A stretch of 51,932 nt of DNA from Paludibacteraceae bacterium (GTDB taxonomy: Bacteria > Bacteroidota > Bacteroidia > Bacteroidales > Paludibacteraceae). Below the pieces are notes generated by a model. It saw nothing but the letters and a program-made list of their open reading frames with translations, was not told the origin of the DNA and did not search any database. The DNA lies in contig JAFYSB010000016.1 of the NCBI GenBank assembly GCA_017546705.1, positions 1 to 51,932 on the forward strand, in the 5' to 3' direction. Below are positions 43,891-51,030 of this stretch, in pieces (the stretch's first letter is position 1; every line of letters begins with the position of its first letter). The position numbers were made by a program, and so were the translations under genes.

Positions 43891-44208
43891 TTAAGCCAAA
43901 ACGATCTCCTTAACGATGAGATTGGTCAAATCTTGACGATGGCCGTTCAATTTACGATAGCCTTTGCGACGTTTTTTGTGGAAAACGAGAACTTTCTCGC
44001 CACGGCACTCATTGTCGAGTACTTCGCAAACAACTTTAGCGCCCTCTACAACAGGAGCACCTACTTTCACTTCTCCGTCATTATCAACGAGAAGCACTTT
44101 CTCGAATGTTACCTCAGCGCCCTTCTCAGCAGCCATGCGGTTAACAAAGAGTTTCTTGCCAGCCTCAACACGGTATTGGAGGCCTTGCATTTCTACAATT
44201 GCGTACAT
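43891..44208 (-). CDS. rplU: 50S ribosomal protein L21
   Basis: A 105-aa ribosomal protein that binds 23S rRNA. It begins [19 protein letters not shown] and ends with the basic, rRNA-binding [15 protein letters not shown] and LTNLIVKEI segments. Length and sequence are typical for Bacteroidota. It has a 165-nt structured leader and a strong promoter. Confidence 0.97.
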   Translation of the reverse strand: MYAIVEMQGLQYRVEAGKKLFVNRMAAEKGAEVTFEKVLLVDNDGEVKVGAPVVEGAKVVCEVLDNECRGEKVLVFHKKRRKGYRKLNGHRQDLTNLIVKEIVLA

Positions 44209-44373
44209 TTAATCAAATGTTTTTTAATTAGTTACATCGGTCAGGCGAGATGCAGAGTCTTCGACGTTGGCATACCAAACGCAATTGGCAGTTAACAGTT
44301 GACAATTGACAGTTAACAATGGTATCATCCGTCCCCTCGGCAGCGCTACTTGGAAGCCCAAAAGCCGAAAAAG
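44209..44373 (-). promoter_or_regulatory. Structured 5' leader of rplU-rpmA
   Basis: About 165 nt between the predicted transcription start and the rplU start codon. On the RNA strand a first stem TCGGC/GCCGA encloses an inner TTGG-GCTT-CCAA hairpin, and a second stem ATACCA/TGGTAT (44320-44325 with 44272-44277) encloses the CAGTTGA-type heptamers. Length and structure suggest autoregulation by L21 or another ribosomal protein, as known for many ribosomal operons; I cannot assign a named leader family. Confidence 0.55.
44289..44316. repeat. 7-bp tandem repeat CAGTTGA in the rplU leader
   Basis: Four heptamers: CAGTTAA, CAGTTGA, CAATTGA, CAGTTAA, followed by a degenerate fifth. The block sits at the tip of a predicted leader stem, so it lengthens the loop without breaking the stem. 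Confidence 0.88.
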
Positions 44374-44377
44374 CGTG

Positions 44378-44409
44378 CAAAGGTACTACTTTTTTTTGAA
44401 CTGACCAAA
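44378..44409 (-). promoter_or_regulatory. Promoter of rplU-rpmA(-serS)
   Basis: Minus strand: -33 TTTG (44406-44409), 20-bp spacer with an eight-A tract, -7 TACCTTTG (44378-44385). Confidence 0.82.
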
Positions 44410-44538
44410 TATTTTTTTATTTTTTTACAGAAAGCCCTTCAAAAGAGTCTATACACACCCTTTATCCGTCAGCCAATCAGCCAAAAACGATGCAGCAGAC
44501 CACAAACAACATACTAGGAAAGTATTAGATGGTAACTG

Positions 44539-44573
44539 AGTGGTATCGAAATGCTTTCGGAGTGGTTTCGAGA
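44539..44573. repeat. Word-hairpin-word element after the lolA-like gene
   Basis: GAGTGGTAT, a perfect hairpin CGAAA-TGC-TTTCG (44548-44560), then GAGTGGTTT. Same plan as the other hairpin-punctuated repeats, with a 9-bp word. The remaining 44410-44538 shows no feature. Confidence 0.6.
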
Positions 44574-44592
44574 AATAAAGCGGAATTACCCA

Positions 44593-45153
44593 TCACCTCA
44601 AGTCATTGACAAAGGCATCCTCCTTTTCAATAGCAAAAGAAGGAGTTTCATCTGTATAACGAGCATTATCAAGACGAAGCGTGGTAAGCTTGCCTTCGTC
44701 CTCATGTACCTCAATGGCAGCAGGCAACAAAGTGGCAGTTGCGATGCGCAACACAAACTTCTGAATACCAGCCGAACGGTCGTGTGGAGTTAGCGTAATT
44801 TGCGTCTTGTCGCCTACGACTTTCTCAGCGTACTGGCAAACAGGCAATAAGGCTTGCGCATATAGGAAAGGATTGGTTTGGGTAAGTTCCTCTTCTGTAG
44901 GCGTGGAAAGAGTCAATTCCTCTGTATCATCACTATATATATATAAGGTATTGCCATCATATGCCGCTTCCATCGCAAACATAGTCAAGGCAAATTGCTT
45001 GCCGTGCATTGCAAGATTACCCGTGTAGGTCATTGGGGTAGTTGACAATTGAGAGTTGACAGTTGTCAACATGAAATCTGACACCAAAGTCTTTTGCTCC
45101 AAAGTCGCGAAGAGGGATTGGAGTATTGTGAACGTTATTAGCAATAGTTTCAT
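44593..45153 (-). CDS. LolA-like outer-membrane lipoprotein carrier protein
   Basis: A 186-aa exported protein of the LolA-like fold: signal peptide to about residue 16, then strands such as YTGNLAMHGKQFALTMFAMEAAYDGNTLYIYSDDTEELTL (residues about 43-82) and VLRIATATLLPAAIEV. LolA ferries lipoproteins across the periplasm; Bacteroidota homologues are often found after ftsK, as here with a 1-bp gap. Residues 30-38 (TTVNSQLST) are encoded by CAGTTGA-type heptamers in the early strand region. Sequence identity to classical LolA is low, so the assignment rests on fold pattern and context. Confidence 0.75.
   Translation of the reverse strand: MKLLLITFTILQSLFATLEQKTLVSDFMLTTVNSQLSTTPMTYTGNLAMHGKQFALTMFAMEAAYDGNTLYIYSDDTEELTLSTPTEEELTQTNPFLYAQALLPVCQYAEKVVGDKTQITLTPHDRSAGIQKFVLRIATATLLPAAIEVHEDEGKLTTLRLDNARYTDETPSFAIEKEDAFVNDLR
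45039..45066. repeat. 7-bp tandem repeat CAGTTGA inside the lolA-like gene
   Basis: Four heptamers: TAGTTGA, CAATTGA, GAGTTGA, CAGTTGT. It encodes TVNSQLST on the minus strand, the same reading phase of the word as in serS. Confidence 0.85.
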
Positions 45154-45154
45154 C

Positions 45155-47680
45155 TTAGCAACCTAATTCTTGTAGTTTCTTGTCCAATTCATCGAGGCTT
45201 TGGATGAGTACATCGCGTCCCTTAGGACCTTTGTTTGGTCCCACAATACCCGCTGCTTCGAGTTGGTCGGAGAGCTTACCCGCACGGTTGTAGCCAATCT
45301 CAAAGGCACGTTGCAAGCGCGAGGTAGAGCCCTCTTGCTTGGCCACTACATAGCGTGCTACATCTGCAAACATAGGATCAAGACGCTTGAGATCCACGGC
45401 GCCAGGTGCCAATGCTTCGCCTTCGCCGCCCTCTGGGATATATTCAGGCAGTTGATATGGCTCGAAGTAATGCTGTTGTTTCTCGATATGCTCTACGATC
45501 GCATCCACCTCTGGGGTATCGACGAACGCACATTGTAGACGGGTGATATTACCATTGCCCGAATAGAGCATATCACCGCGACCGATGAGTTGGTCAGCAC
45601 CCTTAGTATCCAGCACGGTACGCGAGTCCACTACGGATTGTGTGCGCAAGGCGATACGCGTTGGGATATTCGCTTTGATCACACCTGTGACGATATTCAC
45701 CGATGGGCGTTGGGTGGCAAGAATCATATGCATACCCACGGCACGCGCCTTCTGTGTGATACGTGCGATAGGTGTCTCCACCTGCTTGCCTGCTTGCATG
45801 ATAAAGTCGCCATACTCATCGATGATTATCACGATATATGGCAGGTATTGGTGGTGAAGTGAATCCGCCACCAATTTCTCAGGATTCAGGCGTCGGGAGA
45901 CAAACTTCTCATTATAATCCTCAAGGTTACGTACACCTGCATCCATGAGCAGTTTGTAGCGATTCTCCATCTCAATTACAAGCGAGTTGAGGGTATTGAC
46001 CACCTTATCGCAATCCACAATGACGATATTCTCATCCTCGGTGTCTGGAGTTGCAGCCAAATAGTGACGAAGCAGTGGTTTGTAAGGGGCGAACTCGACC
46101 ATTTTAGGGTCCACCATCACGAATTTTAGTTCGGCAGGGTGTTTCTTATAGAGTAAAGAGGTGATAATCGCGTTGATCGCCACAGACTTACCTTGACCTG
46201 TAGCACCTGCAACAAGGAGGTGAGGGGTCTTAGCAAGGTCGAACATAAAGACCTCGTTGGTGATGGTACGTCCGATGGAGATAGGCAGTTTCATCTTTTG
46301 CTCCTCTTGGAAGCGTTTGCTGGCAATCACAGAGTGCATGGATACTACTTGTGGTTTCTCGTTTGGAACCTCAATACCGATAGTACCTTTGCCTGGGATA
46401 GGCGCGATAATACGGATACCCATCGCAGAAAGCGAAAGCATGATGTCGCTCTCAAGATTTTGAATCTTGGAGATGCGCACACCAGCCTGAGGCACAATTT
46501 CATAAAGCGTTACAGTAGGGCCAACGGTTGCCTTGATAGACTCAATCTCAATACCATAGTTGCGCAACGTAGTGACAATACGGTTGGCATTGGCTTGCTG
46601 CTCCTCCTGGTTGATGACAGGAGCCGTCTCGTTGTCATAGACCTTGAGTAAGTTGAGAGAAGGGAACTTGTATAATTCTAGATCCTTGCGAGGGTCGTAA
46701 GGACCAAGTTTCTTGAGCAAGTACTCAGGGTCATCCTCCGAGAGTTCAACCTCTTTAACTTCTTCTACAGATATTTCAATATCCTCCTCTGGTTCGGTTA
46801 GCTTCTCGGAGATGGGCTCTGGAGTTGGCTCTTCTATCTCAATAGGAGCAAAGTCGAGCGTAGGGATATCGCTATCGTCAATCTCTTCGATGTCTTCTTC
46901 TGGCTGGGAATCAATAACGATATCAATGACATTATCGGCATTCTCGGGTTCGTCCGACAAAGTTGACAAATCGGACGAGTCGGATGATTCGGATGATTCA
47001 GATTTCTTGAATAAACCTACAACCCATTGAGCGAATTGCTGGCAGTGTTCTACGAAATGTTTGTCCACAACAATAAGGAACACCACCAATACCGCGATAA
47101 GTATCATCAGTAATCCGAGCCATTGTACGTAGGATGTTGCCCATGCGGCTACCATTTGTCCGAATGCTCCGCCCCAGCGGAAGAATGTACCAACACCTAT
47201 CATCTGCTGTGCAAAGCCTAATACAACCGATCCCCATACCAAGGTAAAAAGAGTAATAAACAATAGGCGCAGGCGCTTGAGAGAAAACTCCGTCACCATA
47301 CGCACAGCATATAATGCCAATGCCACCAAAGCCGCCAGTGAAACCAAACCAAATGTACCATCAATCAACCAACGCGAGATCACCGCACCAGGTAATCCTA
47401 GTGCATTTTGTATTTCCACACGCATGTCGCGACGTGCTTCTGCTTGCTCGATGATTGAGAAATCATTTGCACCTGTAAAGAAAAAACTAATATAGGCAAT
47501 CACCAGCATTAAGGTAATGCTGATTAGGATGATACCCACTGCCAAACGGAAACGATGGCTCATCACCATGTCGCGGGTAGAAAGGATAAAATCTTTGAAT
47601 CCAGTTTTCTCTACTGTAATTGGTTTTTGTCGTGCGCCTGAAGTAGTGGGCGCTGTAGGTCTTGTTACTCGTCTAGCCAT
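45155..47680 (-). CDS. ftsK: DNA translocase FtsK
   Basis: An 841-aa septal DNA pump that segregates chromosome ends at division. Four membrane segments lie in residues 35-205. An acidic linker (about 220-310, with a Ser/Asp-rich stretch SESSESSDSSD) leads to the motor: alpha domain, Walker A GATGQGKS (about 490), Walker B IIIDEYGDF (about 617) and TQRPSVNIVTGVIKANIPTR. The gamma winged helix (about 770-830, TSRLQRAFEIGYNRAGKL) reads the KOPS-like orientation sequences. The ATG start is 73 bp downstream of a promoter -7 element. The lolA-like gene follows by one base. Confidence 0.95.
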   Translation of the reverse strand: MARRVTRPTAPTTSGARQKPITVEKTGFKDFILSTRDMVMSHRFRLAVGIILISITLMLVIAYISFFFTGANDFSIIEQAEARRDMRVEIQNALGLPGAVISRWLIDGTFGLVSLAALVALALYAVRMVTEFSLKRLRLLFITLFTLVWGSVVLGFAQQMIGVGTFFRWGGAFGQMVAAWATSYVQWLGLLMILIAVLVVFLIVVDKHFVEHCQQFAQWVVGLFKKSESSESSDSSDLSTLSDEPENADNVIDIVIDSQPEEDIEEIDDSDIPTLDFAPIEIEEPTPEPISEKLTEPEEDIEISVEEVKEVELSEDDPEYLLKKLGPYDPRKDLELYKFPSLNLLKVYDNETAPVINQEEQQANANRIVTTLRNYGIEIESIKATVGPTVTLYEIVPQAGVRISKIQNLESDIMLSLSAMGIRIIAPIPGKGTIGIEVPNEKPQVVSMHSVIASKRFQEEQKMKLPISIGRTITNEVFMFDLAKTPHLLVAGATGQGKSVAINAIITSLLYKKHPAELKFVMVDPKMVEFAPYKPLLRHYLAATPDTEDENIVIVDCDKVVNTLNSLVIEMENRYKLLMDAGVRNLEDYNEKFVSRRLNPEKLVADSLHHQYLPYIVIIIDEYGDFIMQAGKQVETPIARITQKARAVGMHMILATQRPSVNIVTGVIKANIPTRIALRTQSVVDSRTVLDTKGADQLIGRGDMLYSGNGNITRLQCAFVDTPEVDAIVEHIEKQQHYFEPYQLPEYIPEGGEGEALAPGAVDLKRLDPMFADVARYVVAKQEGSTSRLQRAFEIGYNRAGKLSDQLEAAGIVGPNKGPKGRDVLIQSLDELDKKLQELGC

Positions 47681-47753
47681 AATCTCAATTGAATCTCATA
47701 GTTATTTTAGGATATTTAACGATACATCTATTCGTTATTTCATAAAAAGCGTG

Positions 47754-47785
47754 CAAAATTACAAAAAAAAAAGCATATATGCAAA
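47754..47785 (-). promoter_or_regulatory. Promoter of ftsK-lolA
   Basis: Minus strand: -33 TTTG (47782-47785), 20-bp spacer, -7 TAATTTTG (47754-47761). It lies downstream of the candidate small-RNA terminator, so ftsK has its own start. Confidence 0.65.
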
Positions 47786-47816
47786 TACGACGCGAGAAAA
47801 GACATCGGAACTATAT

Positions 47817-47889
47817 AAAAAAAAGAAGGATTGTCCTCTCGACAACCCAATCTCTTACTTAACCTTAAATCTAATACCATGAAAAACAC
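47817..47889 (-). ncRNA. Candidate small RNA upstream of ftsK
   Basis: A strong promoter (47894-47925) is followed within about 75 nt by a hairpin and an eight-T run, with no credible open frame between (one ATG gives only a very short peptide). This is the layout of a free-standing small RNA. It could also be a short attenuated leader of ftsK, but a second promoter lies between the terminator and ftsK. I cannot match it to a named RNA family. Confidence 0.5.
47828..47848 (-). terminator. Terminator of the candidate small RNA
   Basis: Minus strand stem GGGTTGTC-GAGAG-GACAATCC (eight pairs, one G-U) followed by TTC and eight T residues. Confidence 0.72.
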
Positions 47890-47893
47890 GATG

Positions 47894-47925
47894 CAAAGGT
47901 ACTGCTTTTTTGCATATCTACCAAA
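47894..47925 (-). promoter_or_regulatory. Promoter of the candidate small RNA
   Basis: Minus strand: -33 TTTG (47922-47925), 20-bp spacer with an A6 stretch, -7 TACCTTTG (47894-47901). The gap 47926-48075 between this promoter and the tRNA-Asp terminator shows no gene. Confidence 0.75.
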
Positions 47926-48075
47926 TATTTCTCCTTAAAAATATGTTTTACAACATCTTTTTCGCGTTTTTGCAAAGTCAATTTAGCAAAACATGCCCAA
48001 AATTGGACAAAACAGGGGGGAATATGGCTTTGTCCGCTTTATTGATGATTCAACACTACAAATGCATAAAAACAA

Positions 48076-48099
48076 AAGAAGATGCGTTTGCATCTTCTT
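48076..48099 (-). terminator. Terminator of tRNA-Asp
   Basis: A 10-bp perfect stem (AAGAAGATGC and complement) with a 4-nt loop, starting 3 bp after the tRNA and followed by a T-rich run on the minus strand. Confidence 0.8.
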
Positions 48100-48101
48100 C
48101 G

Positions 48102-48175
48102 CGGTGCGGACGGGACTCGAACCCGCGACCCCATGCGTGACAGGCATGTATTCTAACCAACTGAACTACCGCACC
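48102..48175 (-). tRNA. tRNA-Asp(GUC)
   Basis: A 74-nt tRNA. Acceptor stem GGTGCGG pairs with CCGCACC, discriminator G. Anticodon arm ATGCC-TGTCACG-CAT gives GUC. The T-arm has GTTCGAGTC. CCA is not encoded. Confidence 0.95.
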
Positions 48176-48211
48176 AATTGTTATGTCGCACTTTCTTTTC
48201 GAAAGCGGGTG

Positions 48212-48243
48212 CAAAGGTACTGCTTTTTTTTGATATGACCAAA
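48212..48243 (-). promoter_or_regulatory. Promoter of tRNA-Asp
   Basis: Minus strand: -33 TTTG (48240-48243), 20-bp spacer with an eight-A tract, -7 TACCTTTG (48212-48219). Confidence 0.8.
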
Positions 48244-48314
48244 TTTTTTGAAAAAAAAGTGCAATTTCACATGATTTTTTTCACAAAAAGCTCATTTTCA
48301 AGTACGAAACTACA

Positions 48315-48352
48315 CAAAAAAATGGAGGATATCTGCTCATACCCTCCATTTT
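48315..48352 (-). terminator. Terminator of pepD
   Basis: A 10-bp stem (AAAATGGAGG and complement) around a 14-nt loop, with eight T residues on the minus-strand 3' side, 18 bp after the pepD stop. Confidence 0.8.
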
Positions 48353-48369
48353 CGTATCGTTGATTTTGC

Positions 48370-49809
48370 TTACAATGCTCTCAATGTAGCAAGCAAGTAT
48401 TCGTAGAATTTTGCCACCGTAGCAATATTCACGCGCTCATCTGGTGAGTGTGGATATTTGATAGTTGGACCAAAGGAAATCATATCCATGTGTGGATAGT
48501 TGCGACCAATGATACCACACTCCAAACCAGCGTGGATAATAATCACGCGTGGTTCAACACCATAATTAGCTTGGTAGGTCGTCTTCATGACATCAAGAAT
48601 ATGACTTTTGAGATTTGGCTTCCAGCCAGGATAGGAACCAGAGAACTCCACCTCAGCGCCTGCCATCGCAAATACGGAGTGAATAATCTCCTGCAACTCC
48701 TCTTTGCGAGATTCCATAGACGAGCGTGTCAAGCAATATACGGTCACGCAATTATCAGCGGTAGTGAGCATAGCCAGGTTGTTGCTAGTCTCTACCACGT
48801 CAGGCATTTCTGGAATCACGCGATATACACCATGAGGGCAAGCAGTGATAGCATGAATCAAGAAGTCTTGTACATCTTCTGGCAACTCGGTAGTAGGACA
48901 TGACACTTCCTCGGCTGTCAAATGGATGTTATCCTCTACACCGTCATACTCTGCGATAAAGAGGTCTTCGCACTCTGCTACAAGATCCATAATATCCTCT
49001 ACGCCCTCCGCAGGTACGGTAATAATAGCCGATGCTTCGCGTGGAATCGCATTGCGCAAACTACCACCTTCCACACTTGCCAAGCGAGCTTCATAATTAG
49101 CCACTGCCTCCTTAAGGAAACGGAAGAGCAACTTGTTGGCATTCGCGCGTTGCAAGTGGATATCACAACCTGAGTGACCACCTTTGCAGCCCGTAATGCT
49201 AACCTTGACAGCCACGTCACCTTCCTCCACTTCTACTGGAGTGTAAGCAAATTTGGCCGTAGTATCCACGCCGCCTGCACAACCAACGTATAACTCGCCC
49301 TCTGCCTCCGAGTCAAGGTTGAGCAACGTCTTGCCTTGCAGCAGACCACCTTCCAAAGCGAAAGCGCCGTACATGCCAGTTTCCTCATCCACTGTTACAA
49401 GTACCTCTAATGGTGGATGCACCACAGATTTGTCTGCCAAAATAGCCATTGCAGCAGCTACACCTATGCCATTGTCTGCACCAAGGGTAGTACCTTTGGC
49501 GGTTACCCATTCGCCATCAATATACGCTTCAATAGGATCTTTTTCAAAGTCAAATACAGTGTCGTTGTTCTTCTGTGGCACCATATCCATATGACCTTGG
49601 AGTATCACTCCAGGGTGGTTCTCGTAGCCAGGACTCGCAGGTTTACGGATAATCACATTGCCTATTCCATCCACAATTGTTTCCAAGCCTAACGAGCGAC
49701 CGTAGTTTGCAAGAAATGCACTGATTTCCTCTTTTTGTCCTGAAGGACGAGGAATTTGAGTAAGGTCATAGAAATTATTCCAAAGACCTTGAGGTTGTAA
49801 GTTCTTCAT
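48370..49809 (-). CDS. pepD: Aminoacyl-histidine dipeptidase (M20C, PepD)
   Basis: A 479-aa zinc dipeptidase that splits Xaa-His (carnosine-like) and other dipeptides in the cytoplasm. Metal ligands and the catalytic acids appear in order: GHMDMVP (His73, Asp75), DNGIGVAAAMA, the catalytic VDEETGMYGA, DSEAEGELYVGCAGG and a late His in the IHAGLECGIIG segment. The lid/dimerisation domain lies at about 200-380. It follows the asparaginase gene by 18 bp; both release amino acids from simple substrates, so a shared catabolic role is plausible. Confidence 0.94.
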   Translation of the reverse strand: MKNLQPQGLWNNFYDLTQIPRPSGQKEEISAFLANYGRSLGLETIVDGIGNVIIRKPASPGYENHPGVILQGHMDMVPQKNNDTVFDFEKDPIEAYIDGEWVTAKGTTLGADNGIGVAAAMAILADKSVVHPPLEVLVTVDEETGMYGAFALEGGLLQGKTLLNLDSEAEGELYVGCAGGVDTTAKFAYTPVEVEEGDVAVKVSITGCKGGHSGCDIHLQRANANKLLFRFLKEAVANYEARLASVEGGSLRNAIPREASAIITVPAEGVEDIMDLVAECEDLFIAEYDGVEDNIHLTAEEVSCPTTELPEDVQDFLIHAITACPHGVYRVIPEMPDVVETSNNLAMLTTADNCVTVYCLTRSSMESRKEELQEIIHSVFAMAGAEVEFSGSYPGWKPNLKSHILDVMKTTYQANYGVEPRVIIIHAGLECGIIGRNYPHMDMISFGPTIKYPHSPDERVNIATVAKFYEYLLATLRAL

Positions 49810-49827
49810 ATGATTGTTATTTTGGGG

Positions 49828-50859
49828 TTATACGTTGGTTAATTCTCCGCAGAGTGACACAGATAGCATTTTCTTGACCTTCGCAAGATCTTCGCCATGT
49901 TCGCCCAGCACGTGCATCATCTTAGTAAGCAGGGCTTCAGTGGTGATGTCATATCCTGAAATCACTCCCGCCTTCAACAAATTAAGACTCACTGCATACT
50001 GCCCCATGCTGACAGAGCCTGTATTACATTGCGTTTTATTCACAATCACCACGCCGCGATTTACAGCATCGCGCAAGCTTTGGTATAGCCATTCGTGTGA
50101 AGGAGCGTTGCCTGAACCGAAAGTTTCCAACACTACACCGCGCAAGTTGGGTGTATTCAACACCGCAGCCACCACCTCCTCTGTGATACCTGGAAAGAGC
50201 TTCAGAATGGCCACGCGCGTATCAAACCGCTCAAACACATGCAGCGGACGTGCCGTATTGCCTATCGGTTGAATGAGTTGGCGGTTATAGGTGATATGTA
50301 CACCTGCACGCGCGAGCGCAGGATAGTTATAGGAGTTGAATGCTGAGAAGTGCTCCGCATTGCGTTTGGTAGCACGATTGCCGCGATAAAGCTCTCCATC
50401 CATAAACAACGTTACCTCAGGTACAATCGCTTTACCATCCGTGTCATATGCAGCCGCTATCTCAATGGCTGTTAACAGATTCTCTTTGGCATCTGAGCGC
50501 AATACACCCACTGGCAACTGACTTCCCGTAAACACTACTGGTTTGCACAAATTGTCGAACATGAAACTCAATGCCGATGCAGAATATGCCATTGTATCAG
50601 TACCATGTAGAATTACAAAACCATCGTACGCATCGTAGTTATCTTGCACGACATGCGCCATCTGTCGCCAGTTATCAGGATTCAAATCCGAAGAGTCTAA
50701 TAGAGGCTCGAAAGGAATCATATCTACCTGAATATCACCAGCAAACAATTCTGGAACAAAAGCTTTGAATGTTTGCATATCAGCTGGATGCAACGCGCCT
50801 GTCTCTGCATCGCGTACCATGGAAATGGTACCACCTGTGAAAAGAAGCAATACTTTCAT
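49828..50859 (-). CDS. ansA: L-asparaginase type I
   Basis: A 343-aa cytoplasmic amidohydrolase converting asparagine to aspartate and ammonia. The first active-site threonine is in LFTGGTISM near residue 11, and the second in VILHGTDTMAYSASALSFM. The catalytic Lys lies in GVLRSDAKENLLTA. No signal peptide is present, consistent with type I. It heads a two-gene operon with pepD, behind a good promoter 26 bp upstream of the start. Confidence 0.94.
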   Translation of the reverse strand: MKVLLLFTGGTISMVRDAETGALHPADMQTFKAFVPELFAGDIQVDMIPFEPLLDSSDLNPDNWRQMAHVVQDNYDAYDGFVILHGTDTMAYSASALSFMFDNLCKPVVFTGSQLPVGVLRSDAKENLLTAIEIAAAYDTDGKAIVPEVTLFMDGELYRGNRATKRNAEHFSAFNSYNYPALARAGVHITYNRQLIQPIGNTARPLHVFERFDTRVAILKLFPGITEEVVAAVLNTPNLRGVVLETFGSGNAPSHEWLYQSLRDAVNRGVVIVNKTQCNTGSVSMGQYAVSLNLLKAGVISGYDITTEALLTKMMHVLGEHGEDLAKVKKMLSVSLCGELTNV

Positions 50860-50884
50860 ATGCTACATTGAATTAATTCGTTTG

Positions 50885-50916
50885 CAAAGGTACACTTTTT
50901 TTTTGGTTTATGCAAA
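50885..50916 (-). promoter_or_regulatory. Promoter of ansA-pepD
   Basis: Minus strand: -33 TTTG (50913-50916), 20-bp spacer with a nine-A tract, -7 TACCTTTG (50885-50892). Confidence 0.8.
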
Positions 50917-50924
50917 TTTCCTCC

Positions 50925-50957
50925 AAAAAAAGAGAGCGCGATTCACATCGAACTCTC
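50925..50957 (-). terminator. Terminator of the response regulator gene
   Basis: Stem GAGAG/CTCTC plus CGAT/ATCG separated by a 2x2 internal loop, followed on the minus strand by seven T residues. It sits just upstream of the ansA promoter. Confidence 0.65.
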
Positions 50958-51030
50958 CCCACATATTATGAAAAACACTATTTACAAAAACACGACCTCT
51001 TCTCATTATCGTGTTTCTCGTCTTGGACTA

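Noticed and set aside
46960-47010. Nine-bp repeats (TCGGATGAT type) in ftsK encoding Ser/Asp
   Set aside because: Low-complexity acidic linkers are normal between the membrane and motor parts of FtsK; the repeat fits codon usage of such a linker and is not clearly part of the heptamer family.
47993-48238. An open frame spanning tRNA-Asp
   Set aside because: Its apparent protein match (TGLEPATPCVT type) is the well-known false translation of a tRNA-Asp gene.
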